A stretch of 64,000 nt of DNA from Aurelia coerulea (Eukaryota; Cnidaria; Scyphozoa; Semaeostomeae; Ulmaridae), in the NCBI GenBank assembly GCA_039566865.1, contig CM076955.1:21001501-21065500 (forward strand), written 5' to 3'. This document shows positions 46,401 to 56,970 of the stretch, piece by piece; the stretch's first letter is position 1; every line of letters begins with the position of its first letter. Below the pieces are notes generated by a model that ran no database searches, was not told the DNA's origin, and saw only the letters and a list, made by a program, of their open reading frames with translations. A program made the position numbers and the translations under genes.

Positions 46401-47568
46401 TATAAGCACCAAACGTATCAGGCTGTGCCCGTCATCAGTAGTAAAGACACTCAGCAGAAACGAATAATGTTATAGGAAGGAAAGAATATTTAATGATTCA
46501 TTCGCTCGAGAGGACTCAAAAAGTTGCTTAGAGCTAGGAGATAGTTGATGAAGAATGCTATGTCATCGAATTTTTCTTGGAAAGTAGGGAGGGTCTATCT
46601 AAATGATATTCCACGATTCTCGTTCATTGTAATATGATTTGAAACCAATGAATCGTTCCAAGAAAGCCGGGTGTAAATCTTTTTTTATTACTTAGAGTGC
46701 CACTCGAGATTCTTTCTCCAGGATTCATGTTTTGACTAGTTTTGGGGTAGTTTTGGAATTATATGGTGGTGAAATGTTTTAGGTTCGGAGTATGGAAGAA
46801 AATTTACAAGAATCGAGAACGGAGCTTGAAGCCGAGAAGCTGACGAACGAGAAACTAAAGCAAGAATTGGAAACGATTAAGAAAGAATCGGAAGAGGCCA
46901 TTTTGAGTATGAAAGAAGAGTTGCAACTAGAAGCGCAACGAGAAAAAGCAAGTGCGGTCGAACAATATAAAAAGGAAATGCAAACGACAATTGAACTAAA
47001 AGTTGCAGAAGAACTTGAGAAAGAACGACAGCGTAGCGAAGAGAAGATTCTGGAAGTCACCGAGAAAGAAAGGAATGATGCGCAGGAGAAATTAAAAGAA
47101 AGTCTTGTGCACGAGAGAGCACAGGTTGAATCGAGAGTCCAAGCTTTGCGGCAGAAAGATCGAGAAGAATTTCAACGAAATGTCGAAAGTTTCCGACGAG
47201 AAGCAGAAGGCACGGCGCAACGACAAGTTGAAGAAATCACGCGAAAGTTGAAGGCGGAAGAACTGGAGAAACGAATAGCGCAAGAAAATGTTCGCCGCGC
47301 GCAAATGGAAACAGATAGGATTGTACGTGAAGCGATTATGACAACGAAGAAAAAGTCATGGTGTTCGAATTGTTCGTCAGAAGCGTTTTATCATTGTTGT
47401 TGGAACACGAATTATTGTTCAACCGATTGTCAGAGAGTTCATTGGGGCGCGCATCGATATCAATGCACCCGGGATTTGATGAGTACGTGTAGAAATTGCC
47501 AGCAAAGGCAGCCATTTCCAGGGGGTCCTCCTAACTTTGGACCAGGACCGCAGCTGCAACCTAAATGA
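34407..47568 (+). CDS. ZMYND11: Zinc finger MYND domain-containing protein 11 (BS69-like)
   Basis: Twelve exons: 34407-34694, 36438-36593, 37459-37551, 38126-38218, 38962-39049, 39785-39840, 40186-40263, 40847-40906, 41416-41480, 42277-42424, 44469-44861, 46783-47568; 2304 nt, 767 aa (human 602). All phases agree. ZMYND11 reads H3.3 K36me3 on transcribed chromatin and restrains elongation; its MYND finger binds corepressors. Domains: winged helix with RETEHQLKYAVKDGLI (about 1-90); PHD finger DWYCWACHREGEVALCSKC (105-148); bromodomain (about 150-258); zinc segment CADCY; PWWP with PPWPAK and VDVRFFG; two AT-hook-like RKRGRKKRK segments in exon 11; a long coiled coil in exon 12; and a MYND finger WCSNC...HCCWNTNYCS (about 698-735). 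The extra length is the exon 11 duplication and coiled coil. Basic residues in frame upstream of ATG 34407 mean a more 5' start or exon is possible. Confidence 0.93.
35524..36106 (+). repeat. Recent 297-bp tandem duplication in ZMYND11 intron 1
   Basis: Units 35524-35820 and 35821 to about 36106 both begin ACGCACTAAGTATCCGCGAA and are almost identical, down to AGGAGAATCTA at the end. The near-identity suggests a recent event or an assembly duplication. Confidence 0.9.
36262..36405 (+). mobile_element. tRNA-derived SINE, sense copy
   Basis: TTGTGCAGTGGTGTAATCC matches the A-box segment of the 6425-6550 copy, and CATGACAAGGGGTCGCGGAC followed by TCAATCC matches its B-box end. It ends about 30 bp before ZMYND11 exon 2. 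Confidence 0.7.
39203..39700. mobile_element. Inverted-repeat element of the 50682 family
   Basis: The left side has AAATC then GTGTAAAAAGGTGGGCATAA; the right side has ACACCAACCTTTTTAAAGAT. TGAAGCAC occurs on both flanks (about 39195 and 39692), a possible 8-bp duplication. It lies in ZMYND11 intron 5. Confidence 0.55.
41664..42153. mobile_element. Inverted-repeat element of the 50682 family
   Basis: The ends AGCATATGTTCCAAATCTTT and AAAGATTTAGGGCCTATGCT are inverted. The interior shares TGGCTTGAAAGAAACTTTAG with the 39203 copy. It lies in ZMYND11 intron 9 and explains the frame at 41583-41894. Confidence 0.65.
44214..44376 (-). mobile_element. 5S rRNA-derived SINE, copy 2
   Basis: Read on the minus strand it contains GCGGATGGGTAACCTC, CACTTCGCTGTCC, GGGACGTTAAACTAGGGGTC and CATGCCTGGATG, matching the 47851 copy. 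It sits in ZMYND11 intron 10, about 90 bp before exon 11. Confidence 0.7.
44484..44777 (+). repeat. In-frame 147-bp tandem duplication in ZMYND11 exon 11
   Basis: Units 44484-44630 and 44631-44777 encode the same 49-residue block, LLSPDN(S/L)SPAV then RKRGRKKRKLINNSS and GNNSEAPGDMASMGD, with only a few substitutions. It doubles an AT-hook-like basic patch and an acidic serine-rich linker. Confidence 0.92.
45361..45544. mobile_element. 184-bp MITE, ends ATAGACCTTTTAGCTAT
   Basis: The ends ATAGACCTTTTAGCT and AGCTAAAAGGTCTAT are inverted. A second copy lies at 58484-58666 in opposite internal orientation (both contain GGATCGAGCGTTATTTTTAT or its complement). A third, one-ended relic starts near 14870. 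It lies in ZMYND11 intron 11. Confidence 0.8.
45972..46089. mobile_element. 118-bp MITE inserted in a relic of the 21234 element
   Basis: Inverted ends GGGTTGTTCAAAC / GTTTTGAACAACC are flanked by GGGCC at 45967-45971 and 46090-46094. The host sequence on both sides (about 45900-45966 and 46095-46216) matches the right half of 21234-21969, including CTCAGCAATATGGTTATC. Confidence 0.65.
46247..46312 (+). repeat. (GAAC)n / (AACG)n imperfect microsatellite
   Basis: Tetranucleotide tract of GAAT, GAAC, AAAC and AATC variants, directly after the 21234-type relic in ZMYND11 intron 11. Confidence 0.85.
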
Positions 47569-47850
47569 AGAAATGACATTATACTTGTTTGAGCTTATTC
47601 AACGAGAAGTAGAAGTAGTTTAGTTTTGTCTGATTGCAAACTGCAGACATTGTCACGAAAAAAGGTAAATTGCGTGTCTACCCCATTCATGCTCGCAAGT
47701 AAATCCAGCTTAAACTAAAGCAGGTTATCGAATGGGGCCTTCGTATTGGTCAATCCAACAAGTCAATACATCTGATTGGTTGAAATTTTACCTGGCTCGA
47801 TAAAGCTGGTTTTACTGTGTCATTGTGAATGGAGTATTAGATTACTTGTA

Positions 47851-48085
47851 TGTGAGTGGCTGAGCGGCTTATACAGTTTCCGTCAGGTGACTGAAGTTAA
47901 GCTCGGTTGAATGAGGTCAAACTCTGGATGGGTGACCTCGGAGGCTTGACCTCTCAACTCACTTCGCCGTCCTTTAGAAGGGATGTTAAACTAGGGGTCC
48001 CATGCCTGGATCCAGCATGCATAGTGGGCATAAATTAGCTAGGAATAAGCAGCTAGGAAGTAGCTAGGAATACTTCCAGTCCACT
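47851..48085 (+). mobile_element. 5S rRNA-derived SINE, best copy
   Basis: GAAGTTAAGC and CTGGATGGGTGACC occur with exactly the spacing (33 bases from GAAG to GGATGG) of GAAGCTAAGC and TTGGATGGG(A/T)GACC in 5S rRNA, which are its internal promoter boxes. A tRNA-like A box TGGCTGAGCGG also lies near the 5' end. The 3' tail carries repeated AGCTAGGAA words. It sits just beyond the ZMYND11 stop, where an AATAAA in its tail (about 48079) could serve polyadenylation. Confidence 0.7.
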
Positions 48086-48943
48086 CAAAATAAATTACTG
48101 AAAAAGAACGCACACTATTTTAATCAATTAGTCCGTTGATCAAACGAATTCTGAATCTTTTGGACGAGCTATTTTTCCAAACCAATCTACCGTCGCGATA
48201 AAGGTCGCTGTGAAAATCGTTTTCACAAGGCTAGTACAAATGATTAGTGATCACAAGCAGAGTGATTTTTAAAGCTGATCAATCACACCACAAAGGATCA
48301 TGGGTGGCAATCTGTCTTTAAAAGTTAAATTGGCTACCTAGGCTTTTGGGTGGCCTTTTGCCGCTTGCTTTGTTTACATTTGCGGCTTGAATATTTACCC
48401 GTAGAAATACGTGGATTGAGTGATCACTGATTTATTGATTTATTTATATGATTGATCACTGATTGCCTTGTTGTGGCGTGTAAAGCAAACTACGGATGCT
48501 ATTATTACGGTTTTCCTCAACGAGAAGGCTGCAAGGATATATTACGTCAGATATCCTGGTCCTGTGCCCCGTGTTCAACCTTTCTCTTGATCCTTGTTCG
48601 ACGGTGTTGGGAAGCGAGCATTTCTGTGTGTGACATGTCTGCTGTTTGCATTTAGGTTCTTTCATTTTGACAAGAAACGAGATATTTTTAATGACCTATA
48701 GTTATCTGCGAGAGATTTTTATTAAGCAGTGATCAATTTTAAGTTGGATCATGCGTAGTCAAGATAAGAGGACAAAATAATGTTTTTAACGTATTTAAAG
48801 GTCGTTTCCTCGAAGTATTTAGAAAAATAGAAAATAACATTGTTATGTCAGGGGCAGGAATGATGGAATGATTTAGTTAGAATATGCTTGTTAGCGACTG
48901 AAACTTGATCGTTTCCAGGTAACCTTTGAATAACGTTTTCCTG

Positions 48944-49489
48944 CTGGGCACCTCCCAAAAATACACCGGTTTACAAAATCACCAATACTCGATTATCAAA
49001 CCTATGTTGAAATTTTCTTTCTTATTCGTTGTGTCCATCACCAATAAACATTTGAAGATGATGAAATATTTGTTTTTGATATTTAAATATTAAAAGTTCA
49101 CATGTTGAAAAACCTAATTTTGAGCTATACTATTCAAGCAACGAATTCAGTCTTGTCTAAGAGCCAAAATTTTCCGATTTTTCATCATCGCTAAAGTCTC
49201 CAATGATAGTCTGCGTTTCTTCTTGTCATTTGTGACCAAATCGAAAGCTGAATTTACGCAGAGGAATTGACCTGGTGAACATCAGTGCTTCTTACCAGCA
49301 TGATTCAAAACCAGGCTGCCCTAAAAAGAGGAATATTTGCTAACTTTCAAATCAACCACAAGATCAGCCATACCTCCTTAGAGAAGGATTTGGTCTTTCT
49401 TCTACTTGCTAAGAAAAAAATTTAAAGATCGACCCCATAGTTGAAGTTTCGTGATTTTTCAAACTGGAGTACTTTTTTGGGACACCAGG
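48944..49489. mobile_element. Older copy of the 4712-type MITE
   Basis: It has the same length (546 bp) as 4712-5257, in reverse orientation, with eroded ends CTGGGCACCTCCC and GGGACACCAG. The centre shares TTTTTCATCATCG and its neighbours. The region 48086-48943 before it shows no gene or clear repeat. Confidence 0.7.
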
Positions 49490-49709
49490 TGGCTCTTACA
49501 CCGTAACGAACAAACAGAACAATCAACACTGCAAATTGTTGCAAATTTTGACCTGTATTTCTAGTAAATCAAGTCGTTGCTCATGATTTCTGAAATAGAT
49601 GGTTCATTGAAATGTCCATGCACAAACTTAAATTTAGTATACGCTCATGGCATTTGCACGAATCTTTTGATTTTAGTCGGTTGTTCGACGACCATTTGGA
49701 ATCTGTATA

Positions 49710-50332
49710 CAGTAAAAACCAGGGAGACATAGATAGTCGTAAAAACCCGCGTATGAGAACCTACAATTTTTCAAGTCAGCCTAACTAGGTTCTTATATTT
49801 TGGGTTGAGGCTGTTCAGGCTCTTGAATTGGTTCCAATTTTATTCAATGCTTGCAGGAATTGCATTTCTTCAGGTTCAAACTTCAGGCCTATTATTTACT
49901 GTCAGTTCACATCACTTGAGCTTATGACGTATTATTCACAACAGAGATTTGCGGAAGAATCAGCAAATTTTACATAATCCAAAGAACAGCTTTCAAAGCT
50001 TCTCGTGGATAATATAAAAATCTCTGATTCTTCCACAAACTTCTGTTATGAATAAGACCTCATGAACTCAAGTGATGTTAATATATTTCTCGTAAAGATC
50101 AACAAAACCAACATGACAATGAATACTACATTTTTAGATAGAACATATAGCAGAATGAGCTTGTATCGGCTCCATGACTAAGCAACTGCGTTTTAATCTA
50201 ATTTGAGGATCTCTACAAATAAGAGCCTATTTCAAATTTCAGGCTGAATGGGTTATTATACAATGGGGGTCTAATTGCAAAATTTCAGCCTGCAGGTTCT
50301 TAATTCACTAGGTTCTACGCGGGTTTTTACTG
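49710..50332. mobile_element. Element with CAGTAAAAACC ends, CCCGCGTATGAGAACC family
   Basis: The left end CAGTAAAAACC is repeated 30 bp later as GTAAAAACCCGCGTATGAGA; the right end is ACGCGGGTTTTTACTG. Inside, GAATCAGCAAATTTTA and neighbours form a central inverted pair. Relatives are at 53713-53919 and 56286-56430, with relics in GTF3C4 and ZMYND11 introns. Confidence 0.7.
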
Positions 50333-50681
50333 CATGATAACAATGTTTTTGTAAACACTGATAAAATCAAGCGGTATATCAAAGGATTCCCGACAAATAG
50401 TTCGTCTAGATAGAAAATTTGGGACAAAGCTCAAAACTAATTTTTGCCACAAAAAGTCGTTTTCTGAGATCAAGTTTTCCTGCAGCTTGGCCCTCCAGGA
50501 ACAAGTTTGTTTCAGCCAGTGCAGTAGCGGTATGCAACCTTTTTGTGTGATTTCATGAGTTGCATCGAACTTCAATTGGATTTATAACTTTCTAGGTCAC
50601 GAATTTGATTCGTCGGATCGTAGTTAACTTATTTTCTCTTAGTTGTAATTTATTTAGTAATAACTTTGAAGCGGTAATCGT

Positions 50682-51208
50682 CAGCATAGGTTCCAAATCT
50701 TTAAAAAGGCTGGTGTAAAATTGAGTGACCTATTTCTTTGAACTGAATGACTTCAAAGAAAATTTAGCGAATTCTCTATAATTCTACCGTTGGAATTTTC
50801 TAAAATCTTCAATAGTTTCAGAATTAGAGTGTTTTTCTTCTCTTTCAAGAATTCAAGGAAAATATTCAAGAAAACTTAAAACCTTCGTAATTTCTAAACT
50901 GTTTGACGTAACATGAAATAATTTCGCAGAAAACCATAGTTTATGAATGCCTACAATATGGTATCAAGCAAAAGTCTGTCACTCATCTGGTTTATCATTT
51001 AGAAATTTGATGACGTCACATCCTCAAATGAGTTGAAATGTAAAATACGCTGTAATTTCCAAAAATTATCAAAATTTCTGAAAAGTCCTACGGTAGAATT
51101 ATGGATCAGTATCTAAAGTTTCTTTCTAGCCATTCAATCAGAAGAAATAGGTCATAGAATTTTACACCCACCTTTTTACGCCGAAATAAAGATATGGAAC
51201 CTTTGCTG
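50682..51208. mobile_element. 527-bp inverted-repeat element with 7-bp duplication
   Basis: Inverted ends CAGCA(T/A)AGGTTCCA(A/T)ATCTTTA continue to GTGTAAAATT and GACCTATTTCTT. TAATCGT is repeated at 50675-50681 and 51209-51215. Family members are at 39203 and 41664, with a relic near 31500-31735. Confidence 0.8.
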
Positions 51209-51340
51209 TAATCGTCACTTATTCTTAGGTTGTTTGATCAAGAGGCATAGTCTGGAATTCTGTAGGGAAGCATAGTCGACGAATCCACTTTTCTCTCATG
51301 AAAGGGAATCTACATAGTTAACTTTGTCTTTCGATGGGGC

Positions 51341-51739
51341 TCTATTGCACCACGGGCAACGGGAAGATAAAATATTGGCCTGCTAGGTTAGTTTTGGTCC
51401 CCTAAAAATCAACAACCTTCGCAACATACCTCCATCCAGTCCTTTGTTGACTAAAGCATGCTTTGGAGGCGCATTTTGAAATTATGCCTCAGGAGTAATG
51501 GCGGGTTGCTGGATCGCTTGCAGTGTGACTTGACAGTTTCCATAATACGAATACAGAATACATAAGATGAATACAGAAGAAGAACAAACATGGTGCTTTC
51601 AACATTTAATTGATGCTAAGCATGCTTTAGTCAACAAAGGACTGGAGGTATGTTGCGAAGGTTATTGATTTTTAGACATTAGGCCATAACGGACAAAAAC
51701 TAATATAAGGTAGGCCCGTTGCCCGTGATTGCACAAATA
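51341..51739. mobile_element. Foldback element with CAACCTTCGCAACATACCTC arms
   Basis: Inverted arms of about 120 bp are 51341-51470 and 51605-51739. They share GCACCACGGGCAACGGG versus CCCGTTGCCCGTGATTGC outside and TCCTTTGTTGACTAAAGCAT with its complement inside. No clear target duplication. Confidence 0.75.
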
Positions 51740-51967
51740 GTATTAAGTTCGTATTGTCCTTCTTTTAAGTGTAAAATCGAGTGTAACGATACTTTTTCAG
51801 ACAAGACTATAGTCTAAAGAAACTCATATCTCATCGAACCTTTCAAGCAACCAGATTTAAAGAGTTATTGTCACCCAGGGCATGCTGCAATTTCAGACTG
51901 TTTAAAAATAACATCTGGCCTAAGCAGAAATATGGAGCCTCACTGCAGTTAGGTGAACTGATTGAAA

Positions 51968-52140
51968 TTGTTGGGGAGACGAGATACGGTTTATCTGAGG
52001 AAACGCACGTATCCCCCGTGCAGTAGATTAGTGCTCACGCGCAATAGCGTTTTGGGTTGGAACTCTGACGGGCGCATGAGCATTAACCTACTGCACGGGG
52101 GACACATCCTCGTACAAACCGTATCTCATCACCCAACAAG
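51968..52140. mobile_element. 173-bp foldback element
   Basis: The inverted arms contain GAGATACGGTTT and CCCCCGTGCAGTAG(A/G)TTA with their complements; the outermost matched words are TTGTTGGG and CCCAACAA. The frame 51962-52228 over it is not a gene. Positions 52141-52914 show no feature I can support. Confidence 0.7.
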
Positions 52141-52914
52141 GAAAGTCAAACTTTTCCGGACTACTAGTGTGGATCCATATCTACCAATTTGGAAACCGCA
52201 AATGACCCGGGTAACAATGACTCCTTGAGGAAATTAACCGTAATTTATTAGCACAAGTAAACTGACAGACTTGCCAGCGCACTAGATTCCCTGGTACAAT
52301 AGCTGTGTCTTAATTTTTTGTACAATTTATGTTTGGTTAGATGATAAATTTTTGCACGATGTTTTGTAAGTTGACCTAGATATCATATTATCCAGTTGCG
52401 ATTATCCATCAGTCTTTTCTATTTTATCCGTGATGTTTTACTTTCCTCGTTTATTCTTTTATGAACAAAATGAAGTTAAGTAGTTTTGCCTTGAAAGACT
52501 AAATCCGCTTTCGTGACTTTCCAGCTTTCATAGAGGTCCTGGTTTGCAACATGATCGCGCGAACTGTTTTGCAATTCCTTTCATGTCTCAAGATCTTAGT
52601 TGAAAGTTTGAAATATTTAGCGGTATTTTTTTGATAAATACTTCTAGAAATCCTCAACATTGTTTCAAATACGACCTTTCTGGGTTTTCTTTGTAAATGT
52701 AACAAATACGGTTGTTTTCAACCAAGATGATAGATTTCAGACGTTTTTCGGCGGTAGAAGGCTGGCTCTAAGGAACAAGAATCCAAGTTACTAGTTGAAG
52801 ATTTATCAGGCAAAGTAATGCCCTTCAGCCTCTCTTTAGGCGTCAGGTGAAAATATTGGGGAATTGAAACGAGAGATGCCGAATAAGTGTTTCTTTTGAA
52901 TCATGAGTAGTTCA

Positions 52915-53095
52915 ACACTGCTGGTGTGCCTTTATGGAGGACTGAGGAGCGCTGCAACTAATAGGTACATGTGGAGGAATAATTCATATATTTATGCGGA
53001 GGAGATAACTCCTCCGTAATAAATAATGCTTTCCTCCGCAAAAGTTCAAAGCTGCGGCAATGGAGCACACCTGCGGCGTCAAAGCACCCATGGTT
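52915..53095. mobile_element. Old relative of the 29342 MITE
   Basis: AACACTGCTGGTGTGCCTTT and ATGCGGAGGAGATAACTCC match the ends and the GGAGGAGATATC block of 29342-29840. The right end (GGTGCTTT-like complement) is diverged. Positions 53096-53712 hold nothing further that I can support. Confidence 0.6.
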
Positions 53096-53712
53096 GAATA
53101 TCCGGAAAAATCAGATCTTTTTAACTGATGCAAAGCAACTGATGTCCAAAATTACAATACTGTAACTGAATTCTTGAATTGCAGACGATGTTCACTTTCG
53201 GTAGAATTTGACTTTTTTAAGCGATCAATTCGGATGATTCCTTATCGAAAATTACAATTGAGATCTGATGTTTTAGACAGACCAGAATTTGCACATATTT
53301 CCAGGGAAATTACACAGTTTTTGAGTTTTCAAAAGTTTCACATCACCGCAGGTTAGACAAGAATTGCAAAGATGGAAGACTTCAGGTTTTCTGCGACGAT
53401 TCAAAACTTTCATGTCGTCACATCAATTCAACTAATTACTATCAAAAATTTATCACCCGATGAATTGTACCATACATATTTACAATATTAACACAACGAA
53501 AACTATAAATTGAATAATGTTAAGGTCCCAGATTGTAATGTAAGCTTCACTTCAAGCAAGTGCAGTCCTAATAGCAAATCTGCTCCTTGAAGAGTCGGTA
53601 GATCTTGAAAATGTCCCTTGCATGCCTTTGAAAAAGTCTTCATTATAATGTGCAATTCAAAAATAAGCGGTTAGTTTAGTTGTTAAGGAACTTAGCCCTA
53701 ATCGAATAGTTA

Positions 53713-53919
53713 CTGTAAAAACCCGCACATAAGAACCACTATTTTTAACAGCTCTCTGGTTAAAATTTGGAGAAAAAGGTGCTAAAATTTGTCATTTATA
53801 AGGTTTTTGGAGAGTAAAAGCGTCCAATATCTTACTGTTCTTAAAGTTAGGACCCTAGAATGAAGAACCTTTGAAAGGCTAAGCTAAAACACCGATGGTT
53901 CTTATGTGTGAGTTTTCTG
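53713..53919. mobile_element. 207-bp TA-flanked MITE, CCCGCACATAAGAACC family
   Basis: Inverted ends CTGTAAAAACCCGCACATAA and TTATGTGTGAGTTTTCTG are flanked by TA at 53711-53712 and 53920-53921. Confidence 0.75.
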
Positions 53920-53921
53920 TA

Positions 53922-56285
53922 GCTTGTGGCAAAAAACAATAGGATGACAAGTCTTGTGGGGAAACAAAGTTAATCACGATAAATCGTTGATAATTAATCA
54001 TTGCTGAAGTTTGATTACTGATGCAAGCATTATTTCGTATTGTATGATAATGTCTAAGAAACTTCCCCAGCCTTATATGCTGAAGGTCATATTTCCTTGA
54101 GATATTAGGGAAAGAGGCACGAATTTCCTATGGATTTGACTTGTTCTTCTCTGTTGAAAATACTGAGTAAAGTTCGATCCTAACGCATAGATGAGCTTGA
54201 CCATTCTCTAAAGTGTCCTGGAGTCCATTACTATAAACTAAAGTCCAATACAATGATCTTTGACTTGAACCGAAGCTTGGTACTTTCTCTGACATTACTT
54301 GAGACAAAACTTTGACTGCATTGCATCAGGCAGCAAAACATTTCCTGCAACTTCAAAATCTGGACAAGCAATAATCTGCAAACAATAGCTTAAATTTGCC
54401 TGACTGAAAAGCAAAATTTTACGGCGCTTTTCAGCATGAGCAGTCTATGACCTTGCAAAACTTTGAACACGTGAAATCACCAGAAATCAACTGAATTGAT
54501 TTGAAAACTTCTTAGAAGGGAAACACAGTTCGTGAAACACTTTCACCAATAACTTACGAACTCTTCAAAATTGGAACTTCTTCAAATCGGGCCAACCTTT
54601 GGGGAACTCTCTGGGGAGACTCTGAAGGGACCTTGGCTTTGCTTGCAACATCTCATCTCACCATGAAAAAGGGCATCTTCCTCGACTCAACCCCTGAACA
54701 CAAAACACATCTTCTTCCATCTGCATTCTTCTTTAAAACATGGGCCTATTGGGTTACCTGGCAACCTGAAACGCTAGACATTCTATAGCCGGGGGTCGGG
54801 TCGGACTTATGATTTCTTGATGCTATGAAGTGAAGATGCCAGTAGAAGCCTTTGCGTCGATACTTAGGGAATCCTTTGTAAATGTAGCACCCAGCTCCTT
54901 GAGCCACGCTGTACATGCCCCGTCTTCAGTGAATGCTAACTCCGTTTCTATGAACTTCACTGGTAAACTAGGTCGGTACCTACCCAGAGTAAACATCGAA
55001 CATAGAAGAGAGAAACAGAATATGAAATTAGATTTGGCGAAATGGAGATTCGAGCAAGAAATGCATTTCTGAAATTGATAATTTTGTAACGATTAAAGTG
55101 TAAAGATTATACCAAAATCCACCGCATAAGTTTTGAACAAAAGGTCATTCAAATAAACTGCCTTGCGGCAGAGTTTAACAAATAGAAATGACTGCAAATC
55201 GTGGCCAACAATATAAAAATGTCTGCGCAACTGATCCACTTTCCTTGTCCGCTGACATCAGCATTTTTATCTCTGATCAGGTTTACTATCCTCTATGGAA
55301 TGATTTGCAGACACAATATTTATGATGCTTCGTCAAACTTTTCCGTATTCCAGACATTCATGACGTTCTTTGCTTCAAAGACGCAATTTAGAAAAATGAG
55401 TAAGACAAGAGAATTTCCCCCAACCAATAAAATTGGGTTTTTTGATTTTTAGGAACCTTTGAACAAGAAAAGTGGATCAGTTGCGCAGACTCTACTTTTC
55501 TTCCTCGTTCCTGGCTGGGTCCGAGCGTTTGTACGCAGGCTAGGAAATGGTCTGATCAAGAATCATGCATGGAGACGTGAAATTGAGACTGTTTTAAAGA
55601 CTGATTGTGGGCCGAATAGAGAGCAAGGCAAGAGAACCTAGGCCGAAAACCACTTTCAGATAATACAAAAGTCGACTTTATGACGCCACAAAGGATCATG
55701 GTTTTCAATGGGTCTTTAAACTTGAGCTAGTGCAGGAAATCGTCAACATACGAATCTGGCTACAAACTAGAAATAAGTTGCAGGGCGTAATATTTCAAGG
55801 TTTCAGTTTTTGTATTGCTTTGAGGTCTTCAAAGTGTTCTCTAAAATGGTTTTAAAGGCATTGATTTCACGTTAAAGCGAATGCAAACCGGCTTGAAGAT
55901 TCTACCCACAGACAGGAAACAAGCGTATTTTGTGAATGAAAAACAGTGAATATCAGAAATATCTCCTACCATTTTATACTTACCCGCTGAGTTAAACCTG
56001 CAAACAACTAAAAGCAACATTGTCAAGCATAAAAAATAAACAAATGCTTTGTACATTAAATTGGGACGTTTTCATTGAGCAATCGATCTGCAGTATTTGA
56101 AATATTGAGAAATTTCCCAGCAAGCGAAATGCCAGTGGTTGCACAATAAAGAAAAAGTATCCTCGCTTTTAAAACAGAATTTCCCCTTCCACTTAAAGAT
56201 TTGACAAACGATAATGGGTTCATCGACACAGTGCACATTGCCCTTCTACAATCGTTAGCAGTTTTCGGACTGAAGCATACAATAA
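53922..56285. other. Intergenic stretch with no supported gene
   Basis: I see no conserved protein or clear repeat. Short frames at 54830-55072 (+), 55201-55641 (+), 55841-56056 (-) and 56056-56289 (-) lack recognisable motifs. The last of these is open and preceded by an acceptor-like CTTCAG in a phase that could follow LENG8 exon 8, but its sequence does not resemble the LENG8 C-terminus. The missing last LENG8 exon would be expected in or below this interval. Confidence 0.5.
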
Positions 56286-56430
56286 ACACCGGCGTATAAG
56301 AAACTAGTGGATTAAGAACCCACAGGCTGAAATTGTCAAATTAGACCCACATCTTAACAAAAACCGATTGTCTTCAATGTACAAGGACCCAGGCTGACTT
56401 GCAAAATTGTAGGTTCTTATATGCGCAGTG
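56286..56430. mobile_element. Short member of the CCCGCATATAAGAA family
   Basis: GGCGTATAAGAAACTAG at left and TTCTTATATGCGCAGTG at right are inverted. The interior CACAGGCTGAAATTGTCAAA matches the right part of 49710-50332. Confidence 0.6.
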
Positions 56431-56970
56431 TTTATTTATCTAGAGAACGGAATGAATTGAATTGAAAGACGTCATGTGACATAATGGTATAATGTAAAGC
56501 AAAGCCAGCATTATGTCCACTGTAACGAATGCACAAGGGCTTGAAACAAAAAAACAGTAAACTTAGAGAGATTATGTCGAGTAACGGAGAACTTTGCTGC
56601 ACAACAAAGCTGGATATTGGTAGCTTTAACGCTGTCAGAGAAGGCCAAAATCGTTGAAACAATATTTGAAACATGCTTTTTGTCTTTGCGCATCAACTGA
56701 CAATTCATAAATTCATAGGGGGGGGGGGCTCTCTCCTTGATTAGTTTACCTATTGAGAGAGCTCCTCCTTTAAGTAATTCCCTGCATACAATTTATTTAG
56801 CTTCTCTTTGTATTTGTATATTGTTAGGGGATTATAAATTGTATGTAGTGAATTTAAATTATATGAAACTTAAACAATTTATTGTGACCAATATCAGGCA
56901 CAACTTGTTAACAAATGTTCTTCCGTAACTTGACATGATATGTAAAAGTAAAAAAGAACTTGCAACCCAC

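Noticed and set aside
54830..55641. Short frames proposed as genes between ZMYND11 and LENG8
   Set aside because: They are 60-83 residues, have no motifs or recognisable family, and lie in AT-rich intergenic DNA.
56056..56289. Open minus-strand frame as the last LENG8 exon
   Set aside because: Phase and acceptor would fit, but the residues show no similarity to the LENG8 C-terminus; kept only as a note.
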